From positions 173,432 to 237,431 of the forward strand of contig NZ_JAKEDV010000003.1 of assembly GCF_021462505.1 (NCBI RefSeq): a DNA stretch of 64,000 nucleotides, written 5' to 3'. The notes under the pieces were generated by a model, which was given only the letters and a program-made list of their open reading frames with translations, was not told the DNA's origin and ran no database searches. Below, piece by piece: positions 1-9,414 of the stretch. This DNA comes from Thermus brockianus. Its GTDB lineage: Bacteria > Deinococcota > Deinococci > Deinococcales > Thermaceae. Within the stretch, counting starts at the first letter, position 1. Every line of letters starts with the position of its first letter. The position numbers were made by a program, and so were the translations under genes.

Positions 1-3000
1 TACCTGGACCCCTTGCCCTTCCGGGGGCGGGTGTGGCGGGAAGGGCTCTTGCGCTACGCCCTGGAGGGCCCCGTGCGCCTTGAGGGGGAGGGGCTTTCCT
101 ACCGGGGAAGCTTCGCTCTTCCCTTCCGGGCCCTGGGCCGGGAGGGGGAGGTGGCGGGGCAGTTCCAGGGGGAGGGGCTTTCCTTGGCCTGGGAGGGGGA
201 GGGGCGGTTTGGGGGGCTTCCCTTCGCCTTCCAGGGCGGGTACGGGAAGGCCTTTGCCCTTGCCTTGCGCTACGCCGGGGGGGAGGTGGCCCTGGAGGGG
301 GACGAGGTGCGCTTCCGCCTGGAGGAGGTGGCTCCCTTGGCGGGGGCCTTGGGGGTGGCCTTGAGCGGGCGGGCGGAAGGGGCGGTGGGCCTGGACGGGC
401 GGGGCGAGGCGGAGGCGGCCCTTTCCTACGGGGGGGAGCCCCTGGCCCTGGCCTACCGGGGGGGGGAGGTTCGCCTTTGGCTTCCCAAGCGGGAGCTAGG
501 CCTCGGTTGGCGGCCTAGGGAGGGAGAGCTGAGGGGCCTTGGGGCCTTGGCGGGCGGGGGGAGGCTGGACCTAAAAGGGGTGGAGGCGGCCTTCCGCTAC
601 CCGGGCCTCGTCCTAAGCCTCTCGGGGCCCTTTGGGGCCTTAAGGGTGCAGGGGGTTTACCGGGAGGAGGCCTTGGGGGAGACGGCCTTAGAGGCCACCC
701 TGGACCTTTTGGGGCTTAAGGGGGAAGGGGTTTTGCGCCACGCCTCTCCCTACGCCCAAGGGGAGGTGGCCCTCACCTGGGAGGGCGCCCGCTACCGGGG
801 GGAGGGGCGGCTTAAGAGCCTCCAGTACCTGGTCCAGGAGGGCCCTTTCTGGCTTTCGGGGGAAGGGGGGAGGGTGGAGGCCCTTTGGCAAGCCCCCTTG
901 GCCCTGGAGGCGGCCTATGACGGGGGGCTTGCCTTCTCCTTGCGGGGAAAGGGCGAGGTCATGGGCTTTGCCTTGGAGGCGGATCTGGCCTATGGGGAGG
1001 CGGGGTACCAGGGGGCGCTCTTTGCAAGGGGCCAGGGGCTAAGGCTCACCGCCAAAGGGGAGGGCCCCTTGCGCTTCCTCGTGGAGGGGGAAGGGCTTCC
1101 GGGAAGCCTCCTGGCCCAGGGGGAGCTAAGGGGCCTAGCCCTTTCCGGGAAGGCCACGTACGCCCTCGAGGCGGGCAAGGCCAAGCTTCGGGCCGAGGCG
1201 GGCTTTTGGGGGGAGTTGCCCCGTTTCTCCCTGGAGGGGGAAGGGGCCTTGCAGGGGGAAGGGGCGAGCCTTCCCTTCCGCTTCGCCCAGGAGGGGTTTT
1301 CCCTGGCGGGACTTCGCCTGGTTTCGGAGGCGCCCGACTTACGGCTTCGCCTAGAAGAGGAGAGGCTTTCCCTCTGGGCCGACCTGGACCTCACCCCCTT
1401 TGGCCTTCCCGCCCGGCTCGAGGCCAAGGGGGAGGGCCCCTGGCAAGGGCCTTTGGCCTTCCGCCTGGAAAGGCCGGAGGGGGCGGTGGCGGGGCGGGCC
1501 TGGCTTTCCCCCTTGCGGGCGGAGTTCCAGGGGGAGGCTTACGGGGAGCGCTTTGAGGGGGCGTATGGAGCGGAGGGGCTTTCCCTCCGCTTCCAGGGGC
1601 CAAAGGTGGTGGGGGAGGCCCGGTACGGGAAGGCGCTTTCGGGGCTTCTCCAGGCCCGTTACCCCCTTTCCGACGGGGCCCTTTTGGCCGAGGTGGACCT
1701 AAAGGCGGGGCGGTTTGCCCTAAAGGGCGAGGGGGCTTTGGGGGGAGAAGGGGAGGGTACCTTCTGCCTGCCCAGGCCCTTGGGGGCGTGCCCGGGCCTC
1801 GAGGCCGCCCTCGCCCTGGACCTGGCCTACCGGGGGTTCGCCTTCCGGGGGGCCTACCGCTACCGGGCGGAGGAGGGCTACCTGGGGGCCTGGTCCGGGG
1901 AAGGGGTGGCGGAAAGCCCCTACGGCGGGGCGCGCTTCCTGGGGCGGGAAGGGGGCTTTGACCTGGTGGGGGAGGGGCTTCCCCTAAGGGGGAGGCTAGA
2001 CCTCTTCCCCTTCCGCCTGGCCTACCGCTACGAGGGGCCCCTGCCCAGGGGGCTTGGGGAGCTTTGGGCCGAGGGGACCTACCCCGGGAAGTGGCTTGTG
2101 GGGCGGTACGCCTACGGGGAGGTGGGCCTAGGCCTGGAGGGGCTACCCGGCTTCAGGGTGGCCCTTTCCGGGAGGGGGGTGGAGGGGGAGGTGGGGCCAG
2201 AGGGGGTAGCCCTTGCCCTTTCCGGCTTCGCCTACGGGCCCTTGCGCCTTTCGGGGGAGGTGAAGGGCCCCTGGCGGCGGGTGGCCCTAAGCCTCCGCCT
2301 CGCCGCCTTTGGCCGGGAGGCGCGGGCGGAAGGGGAGTACGGGGAAGGGGCCTTGCGCCTCGCCCTGAAGGGGGACCTGGAGGGGGAGGTGGCTTGGGAC
2401 GGGGCCTGGCGGGGGGAGGTGGCTTTCCGGGAAGGGCGGCTTTCCCTGGAAGGGGAAGGGCTTCCCCGGCTACGGGGGGTGGTCCTGGGGGAGGAGGTGG
2501 CCTTCGCCTGGCCCAGGCTCGCCCTTGGGGCCTTGCGCCTGGACCTCCTGGCCCGGGAGGCCTCGGGGGAGGCGCTTTTCTTAGAGGGCCTCCTCCCGGG
2601 AGGCCTCGAGGCCCGGGGGGAAGGGGAAGGGGTCCGGCTCGCCTACCGGGTGCCGGGGCTCGGCCTGCCCCTGGAGGGGCGGCTGGACCTGAGGGCCCTT
2701 TCCCTCGCCCTCACGAGCCCGGAAGGGGAAGGGGCTTTGGTCTACCAGGGGGGGCGGGTTGCGGGGAGCCTGGGCCTGAACCTCCGGGGCTTCGCCCTGC
2801 GGCTTGGGGGGGAGGGGGAGAAGGTGTCCGTGGCGGGGGAGCACCCCGCATGGGCCTGGTGGGCGGCGGGGGCGGGGCGCCTGGAGGGGGAGGTGGGCCT
2901 GGACGGGGCCTACCGCCTGGACTACCGAGCCGGGGAGGAGAGGGTGAGCCTGGAGGGGCGCCTCCTCACCGCCCGCCTCACCGCCCAGGGGCCCTACCTG

Positions 3001-5196
3001 GAGGGAAGCCTCGCCTACCCGCCGGAAGGGGAGCTCAGGGTGGACCTCCCCCTTCCCCCCTTGGAAAGCCGCTTCCAGGGCCGGGTGTACGGGGAGGGGT
3101 ACGGGGTGGAGGGGGTGTTGGCGGGGGGCGTGGGCCGTGTGGAGGCCAAGGGGACCCTTCTCCCCTTGGCCTTGGACCTCACCCTGAAGGAGGCCGCCCT
3201 GGAGGACTTCGTGGGCCGGTACGCCCCTTACCTGAAGGGGCGGGTTTCGGGCGGCCTCGCCCTGAGGGGGGGCAAGGCGGAAGGGGCGGTGTCCGGCGAG
3301 GTGGCGGTGGCGGGGAAGCGGCTTTCCCTAAGCCTTAAGGGGCGCCTCCAAGGGACGGGCTTCGCCGGGGAAGGGCGCCTGGGGGAAACCCCCTTCCGGG
3401 TGGCCTTGGAGGGCGGGAGGCTGGACCTTAGGGCAAGCCCCCGGGGCTTCCCCCTCCACCTCCTCCTCGCTGCGGTGGCGGGGCCTTTGGAGGGGGAGGC
3501 CTACTGGACGGGGGCGGTGCGCCTGCGCCTTCCCCTCGCCGACCCCTGGCGGGGGGAGGGGGTCTTGGTGGGGGAAAGCCTGGTCTTCCGGGGCGGGGGG
3601 GATGAGCTTAAGGGCCAGGCGGCTTTCCGCCTCGAGGGGGGAAGGGTCTGGGTGGACGCCCTCCGCCTGGCGGGCCGGGGCGTCTGGGAGGGCGGGGGGT
3701 ACTGGAGCCCAGAGGGAAGCGACCTTTACCTGAACCTGAAGGACACGGTCTTCACCCCGGTCCTGCAGGTGGTGCCCGCCTTGAAGCCCTACCGGCCCGA
3801 GGGCTCGGGAAGCCTCGCCTTGCGGCTCCAAGGGGATAGCTTCCAGGCGGGGTTCCAGGACTTCCGCTTCCGCCTTGGCCCGGTGGCGGGGTACCTGCCC
3901 CAAGGGCTCCTTTCCCTGAACGGGGGGGCTAAGGCGGAAGGGGAACTCACCCTAACGGCCCCCTTCCCCGGGCGGGCCAGGCTTGGCCTCGAGGGCCAGT
4001 TGGAGGACTTCCGGGTGAGCGCCAAGGGGGAGGTTTCCCTTCCGGGCCTCAAAGAGGCCACCCCGGCAGAGGTGGTCTTTCGCTACCCCACAGGCCTGGT
4101 GGAGGTTCGCCTAGGAGGGCTAGAGGCCCAGGGAACCCTCTTTCCCTTGCGGTTTGCGGGCTATGGCCGATTGAACTTGAGCTATCCTCGTCTCTACCTG
4201 CAGGAAGGGCTTTTGGACGTGAAGAGCTTTTTTCTATACCAAGAACGAGGAAACTACCACTTGACGGCCAACGCCGAAGTGGTGCGCGCTCGCTTGGCCT
4301 TTGCATCGGATGCCGAAAACGAGCCCAAAGAGCCCCAGAAAACGGTGCCTTCTGAGCCTCTACCCCTGGTGTTTGAGAATGTGCGTCTTTATGCCGAGAG
4401 GGGGGTTCTGATCCAAGAAAGCTTGGTCCAAGGTGAGGTGGGTGGGGAGCTGTACTTGGGCGGGTCTTACCAGGACCCATACCTTTCCGGGGAAGCCCAC
4501 CCGCTAAGGGGAAGTTTTCGCCTGTGGGACGTTCTTTTCAACGTGGTGCCTGAGGGTAGCACGATCCGGTTTAGCCCTAGCCGCGGCATCCTACCCGAGT
4601 TCACCCTTCAGGCCACGGGCGAGGCGCGCGGCTATACCCTGCACCTCCAAGCGGAGGGCAGTTTTTTCCGCGAGAATGGCCGGGTCAAGCTCCGTTTGGA
4701 CCCCAAGTTGACCACGGAACCGGAGTTGACCGAGTTAGAGGCGTACTCGCTCCTGATCCTGGGCACCAAGGATCTTGGCCAGGTTTTGGATGCCTTGCCC
4801 CAAGCCGTTTTAAGTGCTGCGTTGGAAAGTTTGTTGGTGGGCCAGTTGGAGCGGGAACTTGCACGGGTCTTGGGGGTAGACCAGTTTCAGATCCGTGCGC
4901 CCCTTTTCCAAGGAGGGGAGCTTGAGGACACCCGCTTTTCCGTGGGCAAATACGTGACGCCCAACCTGTTTTTGGGGTACGAGGTGGACCTCCGGGGAAC
5001 GCAAAGCCTGTTTGCCCAATACCGGCAGGACAGGTTGACCTTTTCCTTGAGCTCGCAGTTCCCGGTGGGGGAGGGCACTTACCAAACCGTGGCCCTCCAG
5101 ATAGGGTATGAGCTGACGCCTTCCTTGGGCCTTTCTCTGGGGATGGAAAGCGGGGAAAGCGTACGCTTTAGTGTGGGCGCCCTTTACCGGTGGTAG
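1..5196 (+). CDS. tamB: TamB-like translocation/assembly protein, 5' end cut by window
   Basis: The frame is open from base 1, so the true start lies upstream; 1731 residues are visible. Most of the protein is a long run of short alternating beta-strand repeats rich in Gly, Leu, Arg and Glu, as expected for the hydrophobic beta-taco groove of AsmA/TamB proteins, which carry lipid or outer-membrane protein precursors across the periplasm. The last ~350 residues match the conserved TamB C-terminal domain (formerly DUF490), with an LTELEAYSLLILGT-type segment and a final beta-strand region ending in YRW. Base composition changes sharply near base 4150: upstream codons end almost only in G/C, downstream many end in A/T. 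The nearby OmpH-like gene fits outer-membrane biogenesis. Function is inferred from family; confidence in the family is good. Confidence 0.85.
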   Translation, partial: YLDPLPFRGRVWREGLLRYALEGPVRLEGEGLSYRGSFALPFRALGREGEVAGQFQGEGLSLAWEGEGRFGGLPFAFQGGYGKAFALALRYAGGEVALEGDEVRFRLEEVAPLAGALGVALSGRAEGAVGLDGRGEAEAALSYGGEPLALAYRGGEVRLWLPKRELGLGWRPREGELRGLGALAGGGRLDLKGVEAAFRYPGLVLSLSGPFGALRVQGVYREEALGETALEATLDLLGLKGEGVLRHASPYAQGEVALTWEGARYRGEGRLKSLQYLVQEGPFWLSGEGGRVEALWQAPLALEAAYDGGLAFSLRGKGEVMGFALEADLAYGEAGYQGALFARGQGLRLTAKGEGPLRFLVEGEGLPGSLLAQGELRGLALSGKATYALEAGKAKLRAEAGFWGELPRFSLEGEGALQGEGASLPFRFAQEGFSLAGLRLVSEAPDLRLRLEEERLSLWADLDLTPFGLPARLEAKGEGPWQGPLAFRLERPEGAVAGRAWLSPLRAEFQGEAYGERFEGAYGAEGLSLRFQGPKVVGEARYGKALSGLLQARYPLSDGALLAEVDLKAGRFALKGEGALGGEGEGTFCLPRPLGACPGLEAALALDLAYRGFAFRGAYRYRAEEGYLGAWSGEGVAESPYGGARFLGREGGFDLVGEGLPLRGRLDLFPFRLAYRYEGPLPRGLGELWAEGTYPGKWLVGRYAYGEVGLGLEGLPGFRVALSGRGVEGEVGPEGVALALSGFAYGPLRLSGEVKGPWRRVALSLRLAAFGREARAEGEYGEGALRLALKGDLEGEVAWDGAWRGEVAFREGRLSLEGEGLPRLRGVVLGEEVAFAWPRLALGALRLDLLAREASGEALFLEGLLPGGLEARGEGEGVRLAYRVPGLGLPLEGRLDLRALSLALTSPEGEGALVYQGGRVAGSLGLNLRGFALRLGGEGEKVSVAGEHPAWAWWAAGAGRLEGEVGLDGAYRLDYRAGEERVSLEGRLLTARLTAQGPYLEGSLAYPPEGELRVDLPLPPLESRFQGRVYGEGYGVEGVLAGGVGRVEAKGTLLPLALDLTLKEAALEDFVGRYAPYLKGRVSGGLALRGGKAEGAVSGEVAVAGKRLSLSLKGRLQGTGFAGEGRLGETPFRVALEGGRLDLRASPRGFPLHLLLAAVAGPLEGEAYWTGAVRLRLPLADPWRGEGVLVGESLVFRGGGDELKGQAAFRLEGGRVWVDALRLAGRGVWEGGGYWSPEGSDLYLNLKDTVFTPVLQVVPALKPYRPEGSGSLALRLQGDSFQAGFQDFRFRLGPVAGYLPQGLLSLNGGAKAEGELTLTAPFPGRARLGLEGQLEDFRVSAKGEVSLPGLKEATPAEVVFRYPTGLVEVRLGGLEAQGTLFPLRFAGYGRLNLSYPRLYLQEGLLDVKSFFLYQERGNYHLTANAEVVRARLAFASDAENEPKEPQKTVPSEPLPLVFENVRLYAERGVLIQESLVQGEVGGELYLGGSYQDPYLSGEAHPLRGSFRLWDVLFNVVPEGSTIRFSPSRGILPEFTLQATGEARGYTLHLQAEGSFFRENGRVKLRLDPKLTTEPELTELEAYSLLILGTKDLGQVLDALPQAVLSAALESLLVGQLERELARVLGVDQFQIRAPLFQGGELEDTRFSVGKYVTPNLFLGYEVDLRGTQSLFAQYRQDRLTFSLSSQFPVGEGTYQTVALQIGYELTPSLGLSLGMESGESVRFSVGALYRW

Positions 5197-5208
5197 CATG
5201 GCCCCGGT

Positions 5209-6240
5209 ATGCGCGCTTTGGCCAAGCTGACCCCCGAGGAGGGCCTAACCCTGGTGGAACGCCCCGTGCCCGAGCCGGGGCCTGGGGAGATCCTGGTGCG
5301 GGTGGAGGCGGCGAGCATCTGCGGCACCGACCTCCACATCTGGAAGTGGGACGCCTGGTCCCGGGGCAGGGTCCGCCCTCCCCTCATCACCGGGCACGAG
5401 TTCAGCGGGGTGGTGGAGCGGGTGGGTCCCGGGGTCAAGCGCCCCCAGGTGGGGGACCACGTGAGCGTGGAAAGCCACATCGTCTGCCACGCCTGCCCCG
5501 CCTGCCGCACGGGCAACTACCACGTCTGCCTGAACACAGAGATCCTGGGGGTGGACCGGGACGGGGGGTTCGCCGAGTACGTGGTGGTGCCGGCGGAAAA
5601 CGCCTGGGTCAACCCCAAAGACCTCCCCTTTGCGGTGGGGGCCATCCTGGAGCCTTTCGGCAACGCCGTGCACACGGTGTACGCCGGGAGCGGGGTTTCG
5701 GGCAAGAGCGTCCTCATCACCGGGGCTGGCCCCATCGGCCTCATGGCGGCCATGGTGGCCCGGGCGAGCGGGGCGGGGCCCATTTTGGTCTCCGACCCCA
5801 ACCCCTACCGCCTGGCCTTCGCCAAGCCCTACGCCGACCGGCTCATCAACCCCTTGGAGGAGGACCTCTTGGTGGTGGTCCGGCAGGTGACGGGAAGCGG
5901 GGTGGAGGTCCTCTTGGAGTTTTCCGGCAACGAAAGCGCCATCCACCAGGGCCTAAAGGCCCTCATCCCGGGGGGCGAGGCCCGGATCCTCGGCATCCCC
6001 TCCGACCCCATCCGCTTTGACCTGGCGGGGGAGCTCGTCATGCGGGGGATTACCGCCTACGGCATCGCCGGCAGGCGGCTTTGGCAGACCTGGATGCAGG
6101 GGACAGCCTTGGTCTACTCGGGCCGGGTGGACCTCACCCCCCTCATCACCCACCGCCTGCCCCTGAGCCGCTACCGGGAGGCCTTCCAGCTTTTGGCCTC
6201 GGGCCAAGGGGTGAAGGTAATCTTGGACCCGAAGGCGTAG
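5209..6240 (+). CDS. tdh: L-threonine 3-dehydrogenase, zinc- and NAD-dependent
   Basis: 343 residues, a medium-chain zinc dehydrogenase oxidising threonine to 2-amino-3-ketobutyrate. The catalytic zinc region has Cys38, Thr40, His43 and His63-Glu64. The structural zinc loop has Cys93, Cys96, Cys99 and Cys107. The Rossmann fold GAGPIGL motif lies near residue 170. The [14 protein letters not shown] segment and the full length match threonine dehydrogenases rather than generic alcohol dehydrogenases. It starts 12 bases after the TamB-like stop codon and could be co-transcribed with it. A 9-bp hairpin follows its stop codon. Confidence 0.93.
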   Translation: MRALAKLTPEEGLTLVERPVPEPGPGEILVRVEAASICGTDLHIWKWDAWSRGRVRPPLITGHEFSGVVERVGPGVKRPQVGDHVSVESHIVCHACPACRTGNYHVCLNTEILGVDRDGGFAEYVVVPAENAWVNPKDLPFAVGAILEPFGNAVHTVYAGSGVSGKSVLITGAGPIGLMAAMVARASGAGPILVSDPNPYRLAFAKPYADRLINPLEEDLLVVVRQVTGSGVEVLLEFSGNESAIHQGLKALIPGGEARILGIPSDPIRFDLAGELVMRGITAYGIAGRRLWQTWMQGTALVYSGRVDLTPLITHRLPLSRYREAFQLLASGQGVKVILDPKA

Positions 6241-6255
6241 TCCTTCCTAGGGTAG

Positions 6256-6279
6256 CCTCTTCCCGAAAGGGGGAAGAGG
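6256..6279 (+). promoter_or_regulatory. Hairpin covering the ribosome binding site of the next gene
   Basis: CCTCTTCCC (6256-6264) is exactly complementary to GGGAAGAGG (6271-6279), with loop GAAAGG. The right arm is the only purine-rich Shine-Dalgarno-like sequence before the ATG at 6280 and touches that ATG. It could end tdh transcripts, though it has no T-tract, or mask the ribosome binding site. Confidence 0.55.
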
Positions 6280-7338
6280 ATGACGAGGAGGCGTTTCCTA
6301 GCGGCCCTTGCCGCCTTGGCCCTGGCCCGGGGGCAGGGTCTTCGGGTGGAGGTGGTGGCGGAGGGGTTGGAGGTCCCCTGGGCCCTCGCCTTTTTGCCCG
6401 GAGGGGGGTTCCTGGTCTCCGAGCGGCCGGGGCGAATCCGGCTGGTGCGGGGAGGGAGGGTGGGCCTGTACGCCGAGCTTCCCGTGTACCACCGGGGGGA
6501 GTCGGGGCTTTTGGGCCTCGCCCTCCACCCCCGCTTTCCCCAGGCGCCCTACGTCTACGCCTACCGCACGGTGGAGGAGGGAGGGCTTCGCAACCAGGTG
6601 GTGCGCCTCCGGCACGAGGGGGATAGGGGGGTTTTGGATCGGGTCATCTTGGACGGCATCCCCGCCCGTTCCCACGGCCTCCACTCGGGCGGGCGCATCG
6701 CCTTCGGCCCCGATGGGATGCTCTACGTGACCACCGGGGAGGTGTACGAGCGGGAGATGGCCCAGGACCTGGCCTCCTTGGGGGGCAAGATCCTGCGGAT
6801 CACCCCGGAGGGCGAGCCCGCCCCGGGGAACCCCTTTTGGGGGAGGCGGGGGGCCCGGCCCGAGATCTATAGCCTGGGCCACCGCAATCCCCAGGGCCTC
6901 GCCTGGCACCCGGAAACGGGGGAGCTCTTCTCCAGCGAGCACGGCCCGAGCGGGGAGCAAGGCTTCGGCCACGACGAGGTGAACCTCATCCTCCCCGGGG
7001 GCAACTACGGCTGGCCCAGGGGGGTGGGCCGCCTGGGAGACGCCCGCTACCAGGACCCCCTCCACTTCTTCCCCCAGGGCTTCCCCCCGGGAAACCTGGC
7101 CTTTTGGCGGGGGGCGCTCTATTTGGCGGGGCTTCGGGGGGAGGCCCTTTTGCGCCTCGCCCTTGCGGGGGGCAAGGGGGCTTGGCGGGTGGCGGGGGTG
7201 GAAACGGCCCTTTCCGGCTTCGGCCGCCTGCGGGAGGTGCAGGTGGGGCCCGATGGGGCCCTTTACGTCACCACCTCCAACCGGGACGGCCGGGGCCGGG
7301 TGCGCCCGGGGGACGACAAGGTCCTCCGCCTCCTTTAG
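6280..7338 (+). CDS. PQQ-dependent aldose sugar dehydrogenase (GSDH family), exported
   Basis: 352 residues. The N-terminus MTRRRFLAALAALALARGQ is a signal peptide with a twin-arginine-like start, so it should act in the periplasm. The rest is a six-bladed beta-propeller of the glucose/sorbosone dehydrogenase family. HSGGRIAFGPDGMLYVTTGE and GHRNPQGLAWHPETGELF are the typical PQQ- and calcium-binding loops, and SSEHGP and NYGWP are also conserved. It likely oxidises aldose sugars using PQQ. The ribosome binding site is buried in a hairpin. The stop codon TAG forms the first half of the -10 box of the next gene. Confidence 0.88.
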   Translation: MTRRRFLAALAALALARGQGLRVEVVAEGLEVPWALAFLPGGGFLVSERPGRIRLVRGGRVGLYAELPVYHRGESGLLGLALHPRFPQAPYVYAYRTVEEGGLRNQVVRLRHEGDRGVLDRVILDGIPARSHGLHSGGRIAFGPDGMLYVTTGEVYEREMAQDLASLGGKILRITPEGEPAPGNPFWGRRGARPEIYSLGHRNPQGLAWHPETGELFSSEHGPSGEQGFGHDEVNLILPGGNYGWPRGVGRLGDARYQDPLHFFPQGFPPGNLAFWRGALYLAGLRGEALLRLALAGGKGAWRVAGVETALSGFGRLREVQVGPDGALYVTTSNRDGRGRVRPGDDKVLRLL

Positions 7339-7347
7339 GCTTAGGGC

Positions 7348-8340
7348 GTGGAGCGTCTTTTGCCTTTCCGTTTTGACGAGGGGGAAGGGGTCTTCTGGCT
7401 TTTGGACCAGAGGCGGCTTCCCCTCGAGGAGGTCTGGGTGCCCGTGCGCACCGCAAGGGAGATGGCGGAGGCCATCCGGGCCATGGTGGTGCGGGGAGCC
7501 CCCGCCATCGGGGTTTCGGCGGCCTTCGGCATGGTCCTCGCCCACCTTCGGGGGGAAGACCCAAAGGAGGCGGACGCCCTCCTCCGCCAAAGCCGCCCCA
7601 CGGCGGTGAACCTCTTCCACGCCCTGGACCGCCTGCGGCCCCACTGGGGGGACCTGGAGGGGAGCCTAAGGGAGGCCAAGGCCCTCTGGCGGGAGGTGGA
7701 GGAGACGGAGAGGGCCATTGGCCAGCACGGGGCCAAGGTCCTAAGGGGCCAGGTCCTCACCCACTGCAACACGGGGCCCCTGGCCACCGGGGGGTACGGC
7801 ACGGCCCTGGGGGCGATCCTCGAGGCCCACCGCCAGGGGCGGGTCAGCCACGTGTGGGTGGACGAAACCAGGCCCTACCTGCAAGGGGCCCGGCTCACCG
7901 CCTTTGAGCTCATGAAGGCCGGGGTTCCCGCCACCCTCATCGCCGACAACATGGTGGGCTTCCTCATGCAACGGGGCTTGGTGGACGCTGTCATCGTGGG
8001 GGTGGACCGCATGGCCTTAAACGGGGACTTCGCCAACAAGATCGGCACCTACACCCTGGCGGTGCTGGCCCACCACCACGGGATCCCCTTCTACGCCGCC
8101 CTGCCCCTTTCCTCCGTGGACCCCACCCTGGCGAGCGGGGAGGGCATCCCCATTGAGGAGCGCTCCCCGGAGGAGGTGTTGGCGCTCAAGGGGGTGCGCC
8201 TCGCCCCCGAGGGCTTTCCCGCCTACCACCCCGCCTTTGACATCACCCCCCACCGCTACCTCACGGGGATCGTCACGGAAAAGGGCGTGCTCTACCCGCC
8301 CTTTGACGAGGCCCTTCGCCATGCCCTGGGCCTTTCTTGA
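7348..8340 (+). CDS. mtnA: S-methyl-5-thioribose-1-phosphate isomerase
   Basis: 330 residues of the eIF2B-alpha-like fold. It converts methylthioribose-1-phosphate to methylthioribulose-1-phosphate in methionine salvage. Diagnostic segments are MVVRGAPAIGV near residue 45, THCNTGPLATGGYGTA with the catalytic Cys, and GVDRMALNGDFANKIGTY with the catalytic Asp. The GTG start has no Shine-Dalgarno; a TAGGCT hexamer (7336-7341) lies 6 bases upstream, so a leaderless transcript is likely. The 3' end overlaps comF by 20 bases. Confidence 0.95.
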   Translation: MERLLPFRFDEGEGVFWLLDQRRLPLEEVWVPVRTAREMAEAIRAMVVRGAPAIGVSAAFGMVLAHLRGEDPKEADALLRQSRPTAVNLFHALDRLRPHWGDLEGSLREAKALWREVEETERAIGQHGAKVLRGQVLTHCNTGPLATGGYGTALGAILEAHRQGRVSHVWVDETRPYLQGARLTAFELMKAGVPATLIADNMVGFLMQRGLVDAVIVGVDRMALNGDFANKIGTYTLAVLAHHHGIPFYAALPLSSVDPTLASGEGIPIEERSPEEVLALKGVRLAPEGFPAYHPAFDITPHRYLTGIVTEKGVLYPPFDEALRHALGLS

Positions 8341-8935
8341 AGCCCTTTTGGGCCACACCTGCCCGGGTTGCGGCGGCAGGCTGGACGAGCCTCTCCTCTG
8401 CGCCGCCTGCCGGGAGGGGCTTCGGGCCTGGGTCCAGGGGGAGAGCGTCTACCTGGGGCTCTACGGCCGGGTGGGGGGGCTCGCCCGAGCCCTGAAGTAC
8501 GGGGGCCGGTCTGGCCTAGCCCCCCTCCTTGCCCGCCCCTTGGCGGAAGGCATCCTGGCCCAGGGCTGGGCGCTTTCGGGGGTGACGGCGGTGCCCACCC
8601 TCCTGACCCGGCTTCTCCGGAAGGGGTATAACCCGCCCGAGCTTTTGGCCAGGGAACTCGCCCGCCTCCTCCGCCTTCCCTACCGGCGGGTCCTCGCGCG
8701 GGTGCGCTACGCCCCGGGCCAGCCCACCCGGGGGCGGGGAAGGACCCAGCTGCCCCCAGGCCTCTTCGCGCCCAGGGTTCGGGTGGAGGGGGCCTGGCTT
8801 TTGGTGGACGACGTCCTCACGAGCGGGGCCACTTTCCTCCGGGCCAAGGAGGCCCTTTTCCAGGCGGGGGCGGAGAGGGTCTACGGGGCCTTCCTGGCGG
8901 TGCGGGACCCAGCGGCCTTGGGGCCCTACCGGTAA
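8321..8935 (+). CDS. comF: ComF-like amidophosphoribosyltransferase
   Basis: 204 residues. The N-terminus has a zinc-ribbon-like CPGCGG...CAACRE pair of CxxC motifs (about residues 12-34). The C-terminal half is a phosphoribosyltransferase fold with the PRPP-binding motif LVDDVLTSGAT. ComF proteins are needed for DNA uptake, and Thermus is naturally competent, so a competence role is plausible. I chose the ATG inside the mtnA tail because homology begins there; the frame is open further upstream but that stretch only shadows mtnA. Confidence 0.85.
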   Translation: MPWAFLEALLGHTCPGCGGRLDEPLLCAACREGLRAWVQGESVYLGLYGRVGGLARALKYGGRSGLAPLLARPLAEGILAQGWALSGVTAVPTLLTRLLRKGYNPPELLARELARLLRLPYRRVLARVRYAPGQPTRGRGRTQLPPGLFAPRVRVEGAWLLVDDVLTSGATFLRAKEALFQAGAERVYGAFLAVRDPAALGPYR

Positions 8936-8982
8936 GGGCCACACTTTTTTGGACCGAAAGCCCTAGACTGGGGAGAAAGGGG

Positions 8983-9387
8983 GTGGACGTGAAGAAGCTT
9001 CGCCGCCTTCCGGACCTCCTCCCCCACCTTAGGGAAGGGCGCTACCGCTTGGGTCCCCACGTGGCCAAGCACATGCTCCAGGAGGGGTTCACCGAGCTGG
9101 ACATCCTCAGGGCCCTGGAATGGGGCAGGGAGCTTTGCATCTACCCCGAGGACCAGCGGATGCTGGTTTTGGGCTACATGGTCTTCCCGCCCCGCCTGCG
9201 CCTTCCCTTGCACGTGGTTCTGGAGTACGCCAAGCCGCGGCACGTGGACATCGTCACCGCCTTTATCCCGAAGGAGCCCTACCGGGTGTACTCCAGGAAA
9301 CGCCTCGCCGCCATCCTCCGCTTTGATGGGGCCTTGGAGGAGGTGCGCTGGAGCCTGCCCAAAGAGGCTTACCCCGCCTGGGAGTAG
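8983..9387 (+). CDS. DUF4258-like protein
   Basis: 134 residues. The pattern HVAKHMLQEGFTELDILRAL...YPEDQRMLVLGY...LHVVLEY...HVDIVTAFIP matches the small DUF4258 fold, which is often toxin-like or stand-alone and has no settled function. No antitoxin-like partner is adjacent. The start is a GTG; a second GTG lies two codons later. GGGGAGAAAGG just upstream may serve as ribosome binding site and TAGACT (about 8964) as a -10 box. Confidence 0.7.
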   Translation: MDVKKLRRLPDLLPHLREGRYRLGPHVAKHMLQEGFTELDILRALEWGRELCIYPEDQRMLVLGYMVFPPRLRLPLHVVLEYAKPRHVDIVTAFIPKEPYRVYSRKRLAAILRFDGALEEVRWSLPKEAYPAWE

Positions 9388-9399
9388 GCCCAGGCGGGG
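9372..9399. terminator. Perfect 11-bp hairpin between convergent genes
   Basis: CCCCGCCTGGG (9372-9382) pairs with CCCAGGCGGGG (9389-9399) across a 6-base loop that holds the stop codon of the upstream gene. It can serve both convergent transcripts. There is no T-tract. Confidence 0.6.
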
Positions 9400-9414
9400 C
9401 AAGGGGCCTAGGCT

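Noticed and set aside
2064-3338. Long plus-strand open frame of 424 codons within the TamB-like gene
   Set aside because: Composition is almost only Gly, Pro, Arg and Ala, as expected from a shifted frame of a G-rich gene; no start signal and no family.
6298-7644. Long antisense frame opposite the sugar dehydrogenase and mtnA
   Set aside because: Both sense genes are certain and the antisense product has no domain; long antisense frames are normal at this GC content.
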